A stretch of DNA of 64,000 nt, from positions 72,584,426-72,648,425 of the forward strand of contig CM049309.1 in assembly GCA_026874595.1 (NCBI GenBank). The letters run 5' to 3'. This document shows positions 36,421 to 47,822 of the stretch, piece after piece. The stretch is from Sipunculus nudus (lineage: Eukaryota; Annelida; Sipuncula; Golfingiida; Sipunculidae). The notes under the pieces were generated by a model. The model made no database searches and was not told the origin of the DNA. It saw nothing but the letters and a program-made list of their open reading frames with translations. Every line of letters starts with the position of its first letter. Position 1 is the stretch's first letter. Made by a program: the position numbers and the translations under genes.

Positions 36421-37542
36421 TGGGATACTTGGGCATCAATAATGCTTTTTTTGTCTTGAAGTGTCTTGACCGATAACAATTGTGTCCTAAGGGGGTCAGT
36501 CTCCATATCTCCAGATATATCCTGAGGAATTTTATTTCATAATTCGCGAATATCTATCGCAGCGCAATCTATTAGAAACTAAATACATGTATAGATGTAC
36601 GCCTGATCATGCAGCGGATGAACTCGGCCCATGAAAAACCCATCACGACAAACTACACCGAATTCGACCAGGCCCGTCCCAACGTAATAACGGGTGATGT
36701 GATAGTGATGAAAATGAATCAAATGTTTAAGCGGCGCCACATCACAAACTCAAACATGAAAATACTTTAAAATATTTTGTCCGAGGGACCACTAACGTTT
36801 TGCCGCTCTCGGCTTATATAACAAATTATACTGTACAAAGTACCCCTGTCTTATGAGTATATGATTCATGGCTCTGACATTAGCTATTAGAATACAGGTA
36901 AGAAACTCCCTTTTTATATACAGGTATGTATAACATACCCGACAAAATACACTATTATGTACATATATATATATGTTGACTGTGTAATTAGAATATACTT
37001 GTGCCCGCTAGGATATTCGTTAGAAACTGTTTGATAACAAATACCCTACACAGGCATACAAGAATGATCACAATAACAGGTATGTAATTCAGGTACGTTA
37101 TTGACAAGAATAAATACTATCATTGAACTAAATTGTATTAAAAGGCACCTGAACTTTTTTATCATTCAGATTAAGAGTAAACCCATATAAAGAACCGCAA
37201 GGGTAAAGGTTGGGGTGTCTTTTTATGTTTTTGGTTATATCTACATTTATTCGATCTTTCATCGTCTCACAGTTGGATCGTTTACTCGATGTTTGCCTGA
37301 GTTTGCATAAAAGGTGGCGTCCTTTTTTCCTGAAATAATCCGTATATTGGCGTAAGCGGGATTTAACTACAGTCGGGGCACTCCCGCAAAGGAGTGGGGA
37401 AAGGCAGCCGTTCAATACTAAACAAAGCCTGACGTAGTTTTTATGAAACCTATATGTTTTCTTTACATCGTCTGTTCTTTCTCAGCCTAAATCTTGTCAC
37501 TATAAATGATCCATGCATTACCGCCAAGACACAGACTCTTGA
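36421..37542. other. Presumed intron or promoter; TATA-like box at 37501
   Basis: cacTATAAAtgatcc at 37501-37506 lies 42 nt before the ATG at 37543 and is its possible core promoter. A well-formed donor at 36897 (ATACAG|gtaaga) follows an ATG-started 10-codon frame but leaves phase 0, a counterexample to the phase-2 pattern. Three 'acaggtatgta'-like words occur at 36923-37090. A 95-codon minus-strand frame (37128-37415) shows no known motif. Confidence 0.3.
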
Positions 37543-37595
37543 ATGGAACACGCTACAAACGTTACAAGTAAAAAGGACCCCAAGATGTTGAAAAC
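37543..37595 (+). CDS. Candidate alternative first coding exon E
   Basis: ATG, 17 codons (MEHATNVTSKKDPKMLK) and two bases (AC), then a perfect donor core (gtaagt). A TATAAA lies 37-42 nt upstream. Phase 2; joined to the common exon it would give a Thr codon. The leader would be very short if the TATA box is used. Lys-rich, hydrophilic peptide. Confidence 0.38.
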
Positions 37596-37767
37596 GTAAG
37601 TGTAATTACGATTATAGGTTAATTACTTTGAGATTATATAGATTAATTTTAATATAGATTGCTTGTAGATTAGATCTCGCAAAGAAATCTGGTTGTATCA
37701 TGTTTCATGTTTGGCCGTGTACAGCCATTGGCCCATTGCGTTTTATAGGCTAGTGTGTAGTCCACGC

Positions 37768-37771
<4 letters not shown>

Positions 37772-37837
<66 letters not shown>
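37772..37837. repeat. (TA)n microsatellite
   Basis: 33 TA units just downstream of exon candidate E. Confidence 0.97.
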
Positions 37838-37839
<2 letters not shown>

Positions 37840-38869
37840 GATTTTCATGAATGTGTATTGAAGGGTGGACTTTCAACGGTTCATATTTTTCCCATCTACA
37901 GAGACTATATTTTCTTTAAGTGTGTGTGTGTATGTGCGTGTGTGTTTACCTCAACGGATTTTTCCTTTGATCTACATTATTTTTTCAGCATGTGGAAATC
38001 GTCATTTGCGTGACAAATTTGATTGATATTCTTTGAATAAAATCAAATGTTTTTCTTTTTATTCTACATTGGCTGTGTGATGAACTATTTTAACAAACAA
38101 TCTCTATAACGTGTCCTTTTTCTTGATTAAGCCATTCATTTTATCCTTTACCTCCGATCGAGTTGTTTACAGCATGACCAGATCAGTGGAAAGTACACTA
38201 ATTGTTTCTTTATTACATGCGTTTTGTCTGTCGATATATTTAATATGAAGGGTGTTTCTTATAAAGGACAATGTTGGCACTGTTATAATAGGGTCATCGC
38301 GTTGGTTAATATGCGTGGGGCCTTTGTCTGGCCAAGGTAAAAATATAGAAAATTCAAGCTCAATTTATTGAAAATTTTGCGCCTCGTAAACTGGACCCTA
38401 GATGCAAGGTTCCCTAGCAGACACATTTTCCACGAATAGATTGAATGCAGAAGTTGTCTTTTGTTTATCTAAATTAATGTCATAGTAATAGATAAAAAGT
38501 AGAAGAAAATAACTATAAAAATGTGTGTCGGCGCTGGAGGGGGGGGGGGTAAATTACTGAGAGCACAATAACACTCTCTAATACTATATATACTATATGT
38601 ACACATATACACAACTTTCTATATCAGCTGTTCACAGGCCGGCAGTAAATGAGATTTAGCCTATAATAATGCGATTAATGCTGATATAATCACTGTTGAA
38701 GTATATGAACAATACAATATGTTCTGTCGGGACAGATTTTTCACGACCCTGCCCTTAAGTAGTCGAACCCTATCACGGTTTGTCGCACAGTTGATACCGT
38801 GTTTGTCACGGGTAAGACATGCAGTATATACCCCTGGTCTGAACATATGCAGGAGTCTTTACTGTGTTC

Positions 38870-38907
38870 ATGATCATCACAGCCATGGAGCACGGATCAT
38901 TCAGCAG
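38870..38907 (+). CDS. Weak candidate alternative first coding exon F
   Basis: Two in-frame ATGs at 38870 and 38885, the second in perfect Kozak context (gccATGG). Seven codons (MEHGSFS) and two bases follow before the donor (CAGCAG|gtaaat), leaving phase 2. A tatatacc element lies about 45 nt upstream. It is too short for composition to help. Confidence 0.25.
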
Positions 38908-40852
38908 GTAAATCATACTTTAATCTAAAGTAGAATTTATGACAGGTCAAATCCAGTTCAGTTTCCACTATATCTTTACTTAATCTCAAGAATTACCACC
39001 GTTTTGGCTTTCCTTAATGGTCTTTTTAAAATAATATTGATGTGCAATATATTTGACTACGGAGTGTCCAGTCAAATGAGGACGTTTTGTGGGTAACAAC
39101 ACGCTTACGAAGTGCTTTCCACCATACTTTGCGATATTGTTATAAATTGGCTGTTCGTTTTAGAGTAAGAGCTGTTAAATAAAAAAAGATGCATAAAAAC
39201 AATTTATTAGATTGAAACCAAAACCATAACTTCTAAAATATTTAAAAAAATACTTTTTATAGTATATTGTTCACAATAGATCAGTCATACTGTTCAACTG
39301 ATGACAGGCAAGATCGAGCTGTTCGTATGTCAAAACAGGTACATCTTACAGCTGCCTATATATATATATTGGCTGGTTCTTGATGTCACAGATATTCTAA
39401 CGAAAGTAACCATCAAACGCAGGATTTATTAGCAGCTTAATTATGACAGATGCCATGTCAGTTTGCATCAAGACACAGAATGACTAATCCACATATTGTT
39501 TAAAAAACATAATAGAAAATCTATAATCTCGTGATGAATAGGATCCCATGTTAGGCCTTTACACAATCATTAGCTTCATACATGCATAGGGCCTACAGGG
39601 TTTGTGTAAGAGAATATAACTTTGATACACTGATCGCAGTTTCACCAGGCACAAATTGAGGAACACACTTCATACTGAGTTCCGAAGTGATACAATGCAA
39701 ATATATTGTATATATTGCATAGATAGAATAAGAAGCTGCATAATAATTAGTATTGGTATGTCACTTTCCTTAAACATTATTTGGCAGTCTTGGCTTGAGT
39801 ATAACAGGGGCGGATAGAGGATTTTATATAAGGGGTGGGGGTGTCATATAGCGCTCATATATATATATATGTATTGACTTTTTTGTCACTAGAGATAATC
39901 AATATTTTCTTCATGAGTCGTTTAGGATAAGAATTAGTTAAGACAAAATTTTTACTGTGGTTACATGTCAATGTGGCAAAGAATTGGTTTTTGCGTGCGT
40001 GTGTAAGCAATGTTCATATATGGGTAAATATGTATTGTTATGTCAATATTACGCACCAACTGTTGTAACTTTCGATCTTTATCTTTCGCCTAATTTACAT
40101 TGAATTGCACAGTTTGTATTTCCATGTACATAAACCGTTGTATACTGTATCGATGCTCTTCAGAACTGAAAAAAATAAGGTAATCAATCAATAGATCCTA
40201 ATGACTCCAACATTAGCCTACATATTGACTAATACTCAGTTAAGTATATTTGATTGAATGTAGGGAAATTGCACATTGTATCAGTAATTAAAAATGTCCA
40301 AACAATAAAACTGATGGAAAATAAAGAACTTGCACAGGGAAGACACACAAACACATCCACAGCAGGCTGTTACAAGCGAACCCTTTGAGGGAAGCTCTGT
40401 TTCTCATATTGAGATGGAGAGACTGGGGGAGTTGATTCCGACGGTGTGGAAAAGTTTGCTTAGATTGTCAAAGTTGAGCATCTTTTAAGTATATAGGCCT
40501 AAACCATACCATTTTGTTTTAGTGGAGTTAGGTTTAAATATGTTGGAGATGTTAAAATAATCCGCACATTTTATGATTAAAAGTTTATATTTCGTGCACC
40601 ATGTTAACATTGAATGCCATGCAGTGCTAATTAGTTTTCAATGTGTTATTTTCCACTGCTTTGAAGTAAATATTATAAGTAATTTTTATGGTAAAACCGT
40701 GTACGTACAAGTTCTACAAGTCAACATTAACAGTTAACACGGATAACGCTTAGGCTACCATTTTAATTAGCAAAAATATACCTACCTTCTGAAAATTCTA
40801 ATGGGGGGCATATGCCCTACCCAAGTAAATCCGACTCTGTGGGGGGGGGGGG

Positions 40853-40885
<33 letters not shown>

Positions 40886-43800
40886 GTGTTTGTAAACATG
40901 CTGGTTCCCGGGCACCTGAAGTGTCACACACGGAAGGACACGAGGATTGATCCACGTGCAGTTGTTTACAAACCTCCAGTTCGGGTTGCTAGGGCCATTT
41001 TCCTACGCGTTGGAATATTCCTTTGACGGGTATTATCCGTGAAAAATGTGACTTAGTACTATTCTAAAGGTCTTTTGTATTATCGAATGTTGATAATGAG
41101 ACATATAATAACATAAATTCTTCAAATATCGAGAGCTTTTACTGCACTACGTCTTTTAGCGGAAGGTCAATGTTTATTGCTAGTGCGTGGTTAGACAAGG
41201 GCGAAATTGCAGGTAATTCACACGTCTGTACCTCGGTAAACCCGTATTTTCAGTTTATTTATGTTACAGCTTTAATTTTGCATATATACTGGCATACTTT
41301 GAGATATATAGCGGGGATTTGTAATGTAAGTTACTATCTTTGTTTCGTTAAAAAGGCTAGATTTTTAATATACTGATGTTAATTCCCTTTCTCATAAATT
41401 GACACTTCACTTGTCTTGAGAGGACCGTAAATTTGACACTGTTTCAGTTTGTGTCAGTATAATAGACAAGTGGCCACCAATTGGACGTTTCAGACGGAAT
41501 ATATCACACTCTTACTGTATAACTACCAAAATTAAACACAAAGGTAATTCAAACCTGTGAACACATGATCTTCATAATTAGTGACACGCACAAATGATCT
41601 TCGAAAATTGGCAGCCATGCAGTATATATGCCAGTAATCAGTGGTAATGCCTAAATTTTAAAACTAAAGACAGTAAAGTAAAATAATAGTCCGTTCCACA
41701 CCCCCTGTCCACCTGATTTTTCGCGATTATCTCTACATAAGACAGACTTGCCAAACAAAATTTGCACCGATTGCATAAAGAGGCAAAAGCGGAATTTTTG
41801 GTACCTTTCCTACTCACAATATAAGTATTATTTACTTTACGGCCTGGTTGACATGTTTCATATATATCCGTGGTTCATGGCGTCCCTGATAAGTGGCCAT
41901 TGTCTATCCTTCTTGGATATGGATATAAAGTAATGTGACGTAACAGTGAAGCGCGTGCACGTGAAGAATACAAGTCTCACTGTAAACAGGGGTAGGCAGC
42001 TCTTGACTATTGGTCCCATGAATGTTGGTGCCTCGTTAGTATGTCACGTCTATTATGACGTCATCAATATTTCCTGAAATGCCCATTTCACAGATTAGTG
42101 GCAAGATGTCGCTACAGAATAGACTAGTTACTCATAAAATGGTTTAAAATTGTTTACAGGAAAATGATATAAGGTAGGCTATTGTTTCCATAATAGTCAA
42201 TTAAGCTTTTTCCCCTTTCTGCCCTCAGGTCAAAAAGTGTTGGCATTCTTTGATTCGCAAAAAAATAATTGCGAAAAAACAGGTGGACAGGGGCACTGGA
42301 ACGGACTGTAATGCCTGTTTAATTGTAATTACCCTAATAAATGTAGCTGCCCCACAGTGGTGAAACAGTGAAACTGTTTTCAGGAATTTCAGTAGGCCAG
42401 TTGTAAACACAGAGCCACAGGCCTCTGCCTTCATTTATCAAGCGGACAGGAACTAGTGCATCTTCTGACGATTAAACCAGTTTAAGTACATCTATCTTGA
42501 GTGTGGTGAACCCGGGCATTTTTTCAGCCAGCAATGTGCAGTGCATGTGTTACATCATTACTGCAGTGAGTGTACTTGTAACTGGACCACTGGCTACACA
42601 AAACTACTGGCTACACCGGTTGTTATCAGGGTTACACACTGGATTGTTTCAGCCGGCCAGGTGCATGTGTCAGATTTCAGCTGGGTAGGTCAGGAAGTTA
42701 GCAGTTATGATCATAACACGTGCACTGCACACCGCTGGCTGAAACAATCACCCCTGCTCACCATCATCTAACAGATGCATGCGTTCTAGTCTGCTAGTAG
42801 TTCCAGTTCGCTGTGTTTACAACAGAGCCACAACTGGGTCTAGAATTCCAGATAAAACTCCATGATCAATAATTTCCTGAAGTGTAAATATATTTTACAA
42901 TGCCCATATACTTATATTGAATGGTTAATTAATGCAACTTGTAAAACTGTTATTAAATTCTTTCTCAAATTTGTTATTTGAAGATCCAGTCAGTGGAACA
43001 AGTTTACTGCATAATATGTTGTTTCTAAATCTGATAAAACCATAATTACTAGTAAGTCTCTCCCTTCAACTATAAAGCATCTTGATTTCTTTCTGATTTA
43101 CCAGTTTGTTTTTAATTTTATTTTTTAATTTAAATTTAACTTTTTAATAATGTTTAGCCAGATTGTAACAAGATATTAACTGCCATACTTGCCAATTGAA
43201 TGGTAGTCTTACAAATATTTGAGCGCTCTCTACTTAATACTTTTAATTCTTTCCCATCACACTGTTCTACACAATTTAGTTTCAATATCAACCAGACTGT
43301 TTAAGATGATATTCTCATCTGACAAGCTACTAACACATGGGTACGTTTTGTCATAATTGAATTATGTGCATGGCCTTTATTATATACTAGGTACAAACAG
43401 ACACAACATGCTGTAAATTATCTTACATGTGATTCAATATAAGAAAATTGTCTGTCATTCAACTCAGGATTCAGCATATTTTGCTGTATTTTTTATTTCA
43501 TGTGCATCCCCTGCCCATTCAGCCCATCAACCAAAAAAATGATGCAGTAATGCAGGAGAACCATTAATGACCACATGCCAACATTTACTCACTCAGTCAT
43601 TGTGCTGCATAGCTAAAAGCGATAGTGTCACTGTCACATCATATTGTTTTTTACCAGGATGGACATTGCAACAAAACTGTAGTCCTTCATTTATTTAAAT
43701 GAAAAACAGTCATTGCAGACCTACACTGAGTTTTGCTGCATAATTCTACTAGTGCATGGAAATAAGAACATATATTCAAAAAGTAATTCAGATGGTATGC

Positions 43801-45583
43801 AAAATTAGCTTATGGTCATGTCTCCCATGAAAAAAAAAACAGAAAATGCATTTGATGTAGAATACAGTTGGAATTGGAGTGCTTTATAGTGATTTTAGTG
43901 CTATTTTTTGGGTTGAAATACTTCTATATAATGTGTACATCAATTAAGTACGGTCCTTTTTAAGTACGTTCATTTGATTTGTACTTATTTTGTGGAGAGC
44001 TGAGAGTGGCATGGCCAACCAGGTTTACTGGAATAATTTCATACATGTCACATTACTTGTGGAAAAAAATAAAGAAACATTTGAAAATGGGGAAGAGGAC
44101 AGAAAATATAGAACTGTGTTATGGAATGTGATGTTATAGTGGTTCACTGATTGACTAGGTTGTATTGTGTCCTGTTCAGTTTCAGCAAGTTGCAAATTAA
44201 ATCCGGCACCATGAGTCGTCCACGTGGTTCTATGGTGGAAGAGAGGTGGTGATCTAGTCTAGAGATGCATTTATAGGTCATGCCCTCTTCAGACAATTTG
44301 ATATTGTACTTTTTTATCCTGTTCTTTAAAGAAATATGTTTGGTATATAACATATACGATTGGGAAATTATTTCTAAGTACAGCAAGTCTGAACTTTAAA
44401 AGTTACAAAAACTTACCCACAGTTACATATCATTATCAATGATGGATCAGTAAACTGTCAGAAAAAAAATTCATTGGGCCTTCTGTAATTTGTGAAAAAT
44501 TGGAGTAATTTGTAATAATTTCTGACAGGATTGTCAATTATTATTACTTTTAGAAATGAGATATTGTCCCTTGAGATATGTCTGAACAGGGCAGCTTGCC
44601 CTAATATTACTGAGACCTTCGGGGAGCATTTAGCAGATTAGATCTCCTGTGAAATCTAATACTAATCTTCAGTCTTATTTTCATGGCTACTGTATGTACA
44701 TATATATTTCATTACTGTATATAATTACATTTGCATTATTTTGTTTTACAGCTGTACTATTAGACAGATATTTTATTATTTTCAAGCTTATATTATAATC
44801 TCAGGCTTTTTATGTATACATTACAGATATTTCACTGGTACATCAGCTTTCATTCTTCAAGAATTAAGAAATAGTGTTTGCTTCATATCTGCTAACTTAT
44901 ACAATACTGCACATTTGATAATATAATATAGAACACATAATTAAATCCAAAGGTACTCCTGACATGCAGGGGGTTTTTATGTGTGCATTTATGTGCTTTT
45001 GTTCATTGAAGGAATGGGTCCATATATAGTGAGTTGGCTTTTTTAAAAGTCCTATTGACATTTAATGTGTAGAAATTATTCATGAACAAGCTGCTTAATT
45101 TAACATACTGTATGAGTACTGTGAAGTCATGATTAAGGGAAAATACATGGGATGTTCTACTGTCCCAATGTGCATGTGTATCTGAATATTAGTATTTATC
45201 TTTTGAAATTTCAGCTAGCTGTTTCTTTACAAAGTGCCATCTGATATCAGATGATTCTGTTTATGTGAAATTAGCTTTATTTTATTCATCACAGCAATTT
45301 GACAAATTTTTTTGTTGAACATATAATAAAATGCATGTTTCGTTTTTTCCACTGCTTATAAGTGAAATACCTGGTAGTGATTTTTGTGTATTACGGCCTT
45401 ATAAAGGATATGTTTTGGTTGATTTATGAGAATTCTGATATGACTGCATTCAGGTATATAATGAACTGATGTTTTTGAGCAGTATTATGATAAAACTGAA
45501 AATGGTATTGACTCAATAATTGTATGAAATATGTGATGGTATGTATAATATTAACATGACAGAAATTATTTCCCTTCTTCCAG
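38908..45583. other. Presumed intron, mostly featureless
   Basis: G run then (GA)n at about 40842-40877. Further ATG-to-donor segments at 39301-39338 and 40124-40179 can be read in phase 2, but each also has another possible frame, and one at 41170-41211 is phase 1, so I do not call them. No transposon is clearly bounded, and no RNA gene was found. Confidence 0.35.
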
Positions 45584-45699
45584 TTTTGTGAAAAAGGTGA
45601 GAATGGGAAAACGCATTGAAAAGGCGTTTGGAAAAGACCGAGGTCAAGGGGCGACATCTAACCAGGACAGCCATGATGATGATCCCAACAGGACACCAG
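45584..45699 (+). CDS. LRRC71: LRRC71 common exon 1 (basic N-terminal segment)
   Basis: Strong acceptor (tttcccttcttccag), one base completing a split codon, 38 codons and one base before gttggt, a weak donor. It encodes FVKKVRMGKRIEKAFGKDRG followed by an acidic, polar stretch (SHDDDPNRTP). An internal ATG at 45603 has good context (A at -3, G at +4) and could start translation if upstream exons are non-coding. Otherwise the frame is open into the exon and accepts the phase-2 first exons listed upstream. It joins in phase to 45929. LRRC71 is a poorly characterised leucine-rich repeat protein; a cilia/sperm role is suggested for the vertebrate protein but not shown here. Confidence 0.75.
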
Positions 45700-45928
45700 G
45701 TTGGTCTTCATTGTCATCAAATAAACACATTTTGATTACTATAATGAAGTTACTAAAAACTTTCCACCAGTATCACCTCTCTCAATCCCATATTATGACT
45801 TCATTACCAGTACCACACAAAAAGAAAGACTGTAAGAAGATGGTCTTTTGTAGGTCAATTCCAGAATGAGGTATCCTTTGAGTAATGTACCCTTTAACAG
45901 AACATTCACAAATATTCTGATGATACAG

Positions 45929-46204
45929 TGCCCAGTGTGGTACATAGAGATCCTATATTATATCACCTATTTGCTACAGAGCCCCACATCTGCACAGGTC
46001 AGTTCCAGACAGATTTTACAGAGCTGTGCAAGAGGAACAACATGTTAGTGATACCTCAGATTTTGTTGCGCCCTCGCCGCCCACCCTCCCCGAGTTCCAT
46101 ACCTCCGGCAGACGAGAAGGGGGGTAAGGGGAAAGGAAAGGATGACAAGAAGAACCAGCCCCCTCCTGAACCAGAGCCTGAGCCTGAACTTGATGAAAAT
46201 GGGG
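45929..46204 (+). CDS. LRRC71: LRRC71 exon 2
   Basis: The acceptor ctgatgatacag gives the only start that keeps phase with the previous exon; a stronger-looking site at 45900 would shift the frame into a stop. 91 codons include SVVHRDPILYHLFATEPHIC and a low-complexity linker of Lys/Gly (GGKGKGKDDKK) and Pro/Glu (PPPEPEPEPEPEL). The donor is GGGG|gtatgt. Such a charged linker before the LRR domain fits a disordered N-terminal region. Confidence 0.8.
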
Positions 46205-46234
46205 GTATGTATTATGTAAACATTTTCACTACCA

Positions 46235-46705
46235 GACAGACATGGAAACCTCTCTTTGAACCTCTCTATTATGTACACCTCTAATATGGACACCTCTCTA
46301 GCTATTATGATAACTCTCCATTATGGCCTCCTTTCAAGTATGGGCACTTCTCCTTCTCCATTATGGACACCTCTATTGTGGACACCTCTCTATTGGGAGC
46401 ACCTCTTTTTTGTGCATCTCTATTGTAGCAGACCTCTCTATTTTGAGCACCTCTGTTTTCGATACCTCTCTAATGTGGACATATATATCATGGAAACTTC
46501 TCTATTATGAACACCTCTATTGTGGACACCTCCATATTATCGACACATCTGTGTTACATACACCTCCCCATTGTGGACACATTTCTATTATGGGTATCTG
46601 TCTATTATGAATACATCTCTATTGTGGATACATCTATTATGGACACATCTATTATGGACACATCTCTTTTATGGACATATCTCTACTATGGACACTTGAA
46701 GTAGT
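46235..46705. repeat. Degenerate short tandem repeat in intron
   Basis: Words such as cctctctattatggacac recur with small length changes over about 470 bp directly after exon 2. Three overlapping frames remain open across it, reflecting the repeat rather than a gene. Confidence 0.8.
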
Positions 46706-47022
46706 TCTGTGAAAAATAGACTTATACTGATTTTACCCAGTACCAATGGGGACACACAGCAAATTAATAGAACCTGATTATCAGTAAAGTTCAATCTTGT
46801 AAGAGATGTTATATTTATTCTTTGTCTTTTAGCTTTATTAAGTTTCTTAACAGATGCTCGAACTGGCGCTATTGCAGTATGAAAATATTTGTGCTTGGAT
46901 TTCTTGCCTAGATCATTAAAGCGCTATTGTGTGCCATTTATACAAAAGTAATGTGTAAAAGGCATATAGGTAATTGTTTTAATTGAGAGCAGGTCTGAAA
47001 AATACTGAATATTTGCTTACAG

Positions 47023-47224
47023 AACCAAAGGAGCCTCCTCCTAAGACCTACACAACCAAGGACAAGTTTGAGTACTTTAAGCCGTGTGTTCAGGTTGAGA
47101 TGGACAACCCAGATAAACAAGAGACAGTCACGGAGGTGTTCGTGCGAGGCTGGAAGGTCGACGATCCCATGATGACCATATTTAAACAGTGCTGGCCAAA
47201 GATGGACAGGCTTAATTCAGTCAG
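47023..47224 (+). CDS. LRRC71: LRRC71 exon 3 (pre-LRR conserved segment)
   Basis: Acceptor atttgcttacag, donor TCAG|gtatag; two leading bases, 66 codons, two trailing bases. It contains KFEYFKPCVQVEMDNPDKQE then VTEVFVRGWKVDDPMM. The 'VEM.NP…V.RGWK.D' block followed by 'IF..C.P.…L..V' is what I know from the start of the conserved LRRC71 region. It is one of the two best identifiers of the gene. Confidence 0.88.
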
Positions 47225-47747
47225 GTATAGTTTGTATATATACTAGATGAATTAAATTAAGATAGCTTATAAATTATATGAATATGATGTGTGGCCAGAG
47301 CTCTGCTTGGATGATAAAAAAAATGATAATTCTTAGCAAGAACCGTTTCATTAAGTTGTGGTGATGGTACCATTCATGAATTTTCACCCATCGAATTGCA
47401 GGTTCGCCATTTTGAAACCAACGCTCAAATTTTAAAATTTGAACCTTTTTTTCAGGCAGTTAGTTGGATGTCTTGATAATTCTACCCATGATCTTTTCAC
47501 TTGTTTGATTACTTAACTTGTATTCCTCTGAAATAGATTTATTTATTACTTAACTTGTATTCTCTGAAATAGATTTATTTACTACATATGAATACATTCA
47601 CTCTTCTTGCTTTGTGTTATTGTCCATAGTACTTTTAATGAAGAAACTCACAACTGTGCCACTATGATTTAGAAAACACAAATTATGCTTATACCTGCAG
47701 TGACTTGAGATACTCTCATTATTAAGTTTTTAATATATTTTTCTCAG
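47225..47747. other. Intron, nothing recognised
   Basis: A short local duplication of 'attacttaacttgtattc…ctgaaatagatttattta' near 47511-47581; otherwise plain intron. Confidence 0.6.
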
Positions 47748-47822
47748 CCTATGGGGAACTGGTTTGACTGAGGCAACTGTGGCCATGCTTGCTTCCATCC
47801 TGCCAGATTGTTCAAACCTAAG
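47748..47822 (+). CDS. LRRC71: LRRC71 exon 4 (first LRR)
   Basis: Acceptor ttttctcag, donor CTAAG|gtaagc; one leading base, 24 codons, two trailing. It encodes LWGTGLTEATVAMLASILPD, an LRR-like LW…GLT…T…L…LP…CSNL unit of the ribonuclease-inhibitor type (beta strand, then helix). Phase joins exon 3 and exon 5 without a frameshift. Confidence 0.88.

Noticed and set aside
36868-36896. ATG-started 10-codon segment before a good donor (ATACAG|gtaaga)
   Set aside because: It leaves phase 0 and cannot splice in frame to 45584; kept as counter-evidence to the alternative first exon model.
46256-46704. Three overlapping frames rich in His, Thr and Ser
   Set aside because: They are products of the short tandem repeat in the LRRC71 intron.
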